From assembly GCA_003457065.1 (NCBI GenBank), contig DMJQ01000097.1, forward strand, positions 2,304-8,199: a stretch of 5,896 bases of DNA. The letters run 5' to 3'. The notes beneath the pieces were generated by a model. That model did no database searches and was not told the DNA's origin. It worked only from the letters and a program-made list of their open reading frames with translations. This DNA is from Clostridiales bacterium (GTDB lineage Bacteria > Bacillota > Clostridia > Tissierellales > Sedimentibacteraceae). This document shows positions 4,951 through 5,896 of this stretch, piece after piece (position 1 is the stretch's first letter; each line of letters begins with the position of its first letter). The translations under genes and the position numbers were made by a program.

Positions 4951-5896
4951 ATGTCTACAAAAAATGAAGTATTTGGTTATCTGCCGGATGAGCGTCCGCC
5001 GGTCATAGGACTTATATTTTTCGCTTTACAGCAAATTGTCGTAATGTTTCCCGCAACTGTGTTAGTTGCTCTTATAACAGGTTTTCATGTTTCAACCACA
5101 ATATTTGCCAGCGGATTGGCTACCCTGGGATTCATTTTAATCACTGGAAGACAAATCCCTCTTTACTACGGTTCCAGCTTTTCATATATAGCGGCAATAG
5201 CATCAATAATGAGCGCAGAAGCATTTGCGTCATATTCTCTGAACGATAAAATATCAATTGCACAGTTTGGTATTGTGCTTTCGGGATTTGTTTCAATAAT
5301 AGCCGGTTTTATTATTAAGCGTTCAGGAAAAGAGACTATTGATAAGGTTCTTCCACCGACTGTAACAGGAAGTATTGCAATAATAATAGGATTATCTCTT
5401 GCGGCAAATGCAATGACAAATGCAGCTTCGGTTCCTGCGGGAATACTTGATGCCCAGGTTCAGACTGTTAGCAGCATGGCATGGCTTATCGCAATCATAA
5501 CACTTGTTTCAACAATATCATATTCTGTATACTTAAAAGGAACACTGAGCCAGCTGCCTATATTGTTCGGTCTTGTGACTGGTTACGTTGCTGCAGCCGT
5601 AATAGGAAGTGTTACAGGAATTCCATTCATAACATTTGATACGGTTCAGTCTGCGGGAGTATTTAATCTTCCAATATTCACATTGCCTAAGCCTTCCTTT
5701 GCGGCAGTTGCGGCAATTATGCCTATAGCCATAGCAACGATTCCGGAATCGACAGCACATGTTTATCAATTAGATATTTATGTGAATGACCTGGCGAAAA
5801 AGAAAGGCATCGATAAAAAATATGACATAGAAAGTAAACTTGGACTTAATTTAATAGGTGACGGTATAGGGGATATTATATCAGGCTTTATCGGAG
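4951..5896 (+). CDS. pyrP: Uracil permease, NCS2 (uracil/xanthine) family, C-terminus outside window
   Basis: The frame is open from ATG 4951 to the window end, giving 315 residues of a protein that is usually a little over 400. It is strongly hydrophobic with many membrane segments. Family marks are FALQQIVVMFPATVLV (24-39), the GSSFSYIAAI segment (74-83) and a broken-helix carboxylate motif IPESTAHVYQLD (264-275). E266 and H270 there correspond to the substrate-binding Glu and nearby His of UraA-type carriers. It then starts the GDGIGDIISGFIG segment that precedes the family's final conserved region. It should carry uracil inward with protons across the cytoplasmic membrane. The PyrR attenuator upstream argues for uracil rather than xanthine or guanine as the substrate, hence the symbol. 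Family assignment is firm; the symbol depends on the regulatory site. Confidence 0.9.
   Translation, partial: MSTKNEVFGYLPDERPPVIGLIFFALQQIVVMFPATVLVALITGFHVSTTIFASGLATLGFILITGRQIPLYYGSSFSYIAAIASIMSAEAFASYSLNDKISIAQFGIVLSGFVSIIAGFIIKRSGKETIDKVLPPTVTGSIAIIIGLSLAANAMTNAASVPAGILDAQVQTVSSMAWLIAIITLVSTISYSVYLKGTLSQLPILFGLVTGYVAAAVIGSVTGIPFITFDTVQSAGVFNLPIFTLPKPSFAAVAAIMPIAIATIPESTAHVYQLDIYVNDLAKKKGIDKKYDIESKLGLNLIGDGIGDIISGFIG

Noticed and set aside
5533..5769. Reverse-strand open frame inside the permease
   Set aside because: It is the antisense of a clear NCS2 membrane protein, with a composition rich in Cys, Arg and Tyr typical of a shadow frame.

Overview
The window suggests a low-GC, anaerobic Firmicute (Clostridia-like). 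Three things point that way: AT-rich coding sequence with many ATA and AGA codons, oxygen-sensitive 2-hydroxyacyl-CoA dehydratase-type genes, and a PyrR-type transcription attenuator, a regulatory mode typical of Firmicutes. All supported genes are on the + strand. The species cannot be named from the sequence alone.

Layout. (1) 2-493 is the C-terminal end of a class V (NifS/SufS-fold) PLP enzyme whose start lies upstream of the window. (2) 526-1806 is a complete 1,281-bp insertion sequence of the ISAs1 family, with 18-bp perfect terminal inverted repeats (526-543 and 1789-1806), a 10-bp target duplication TTATATCGTG (516-525 and 1807-1816) and an intact 368-aa DDE transposase. It landed in the 113-bp gap between the PLP enzyme gene and the next operon. 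(3) 1898-4012 is a 2-hydroxyacyl-CoA dehydratase-type block: an intact ATP-dependent activase, a dehydratase/double-cubane-like subunit gene broken by a one-base frameshift near 2883 and lacking the usual C-terminus, and a 104-codon N-terminal stub of a second subunit. (4) 4134-4718 encodes a DUF3841-like protein of unknown function with its own ribosome binding site. (5) From 4739 there is a strong promoter, a PyrR-binding hairpin, a mutually exclusive antiterminator and terminator, and then a uracil permease (pyrP-type) that runs off the right edge.

How the parts work together. In this family the activase hydrolyses ATP to push one electron at low potential into an iron-sulfur partner. Here the activase looks intact while both adjacent partner genes look damaged, so either the locus is decaying or the activase serves a partner elsewhere. 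The permease unit is independent: UMP-bound PyrR would stabilise the 4780-4812 hairpin, release the terminator at 4843-4872 and shut off uracil uptake when pyrimidines are plentiful.

I see no clear evidence of a wholly new system. The most notable signals are the PyrR attenuator, the precisely delimited insertion sequence, and the intact activase beside two damaged partner genes.
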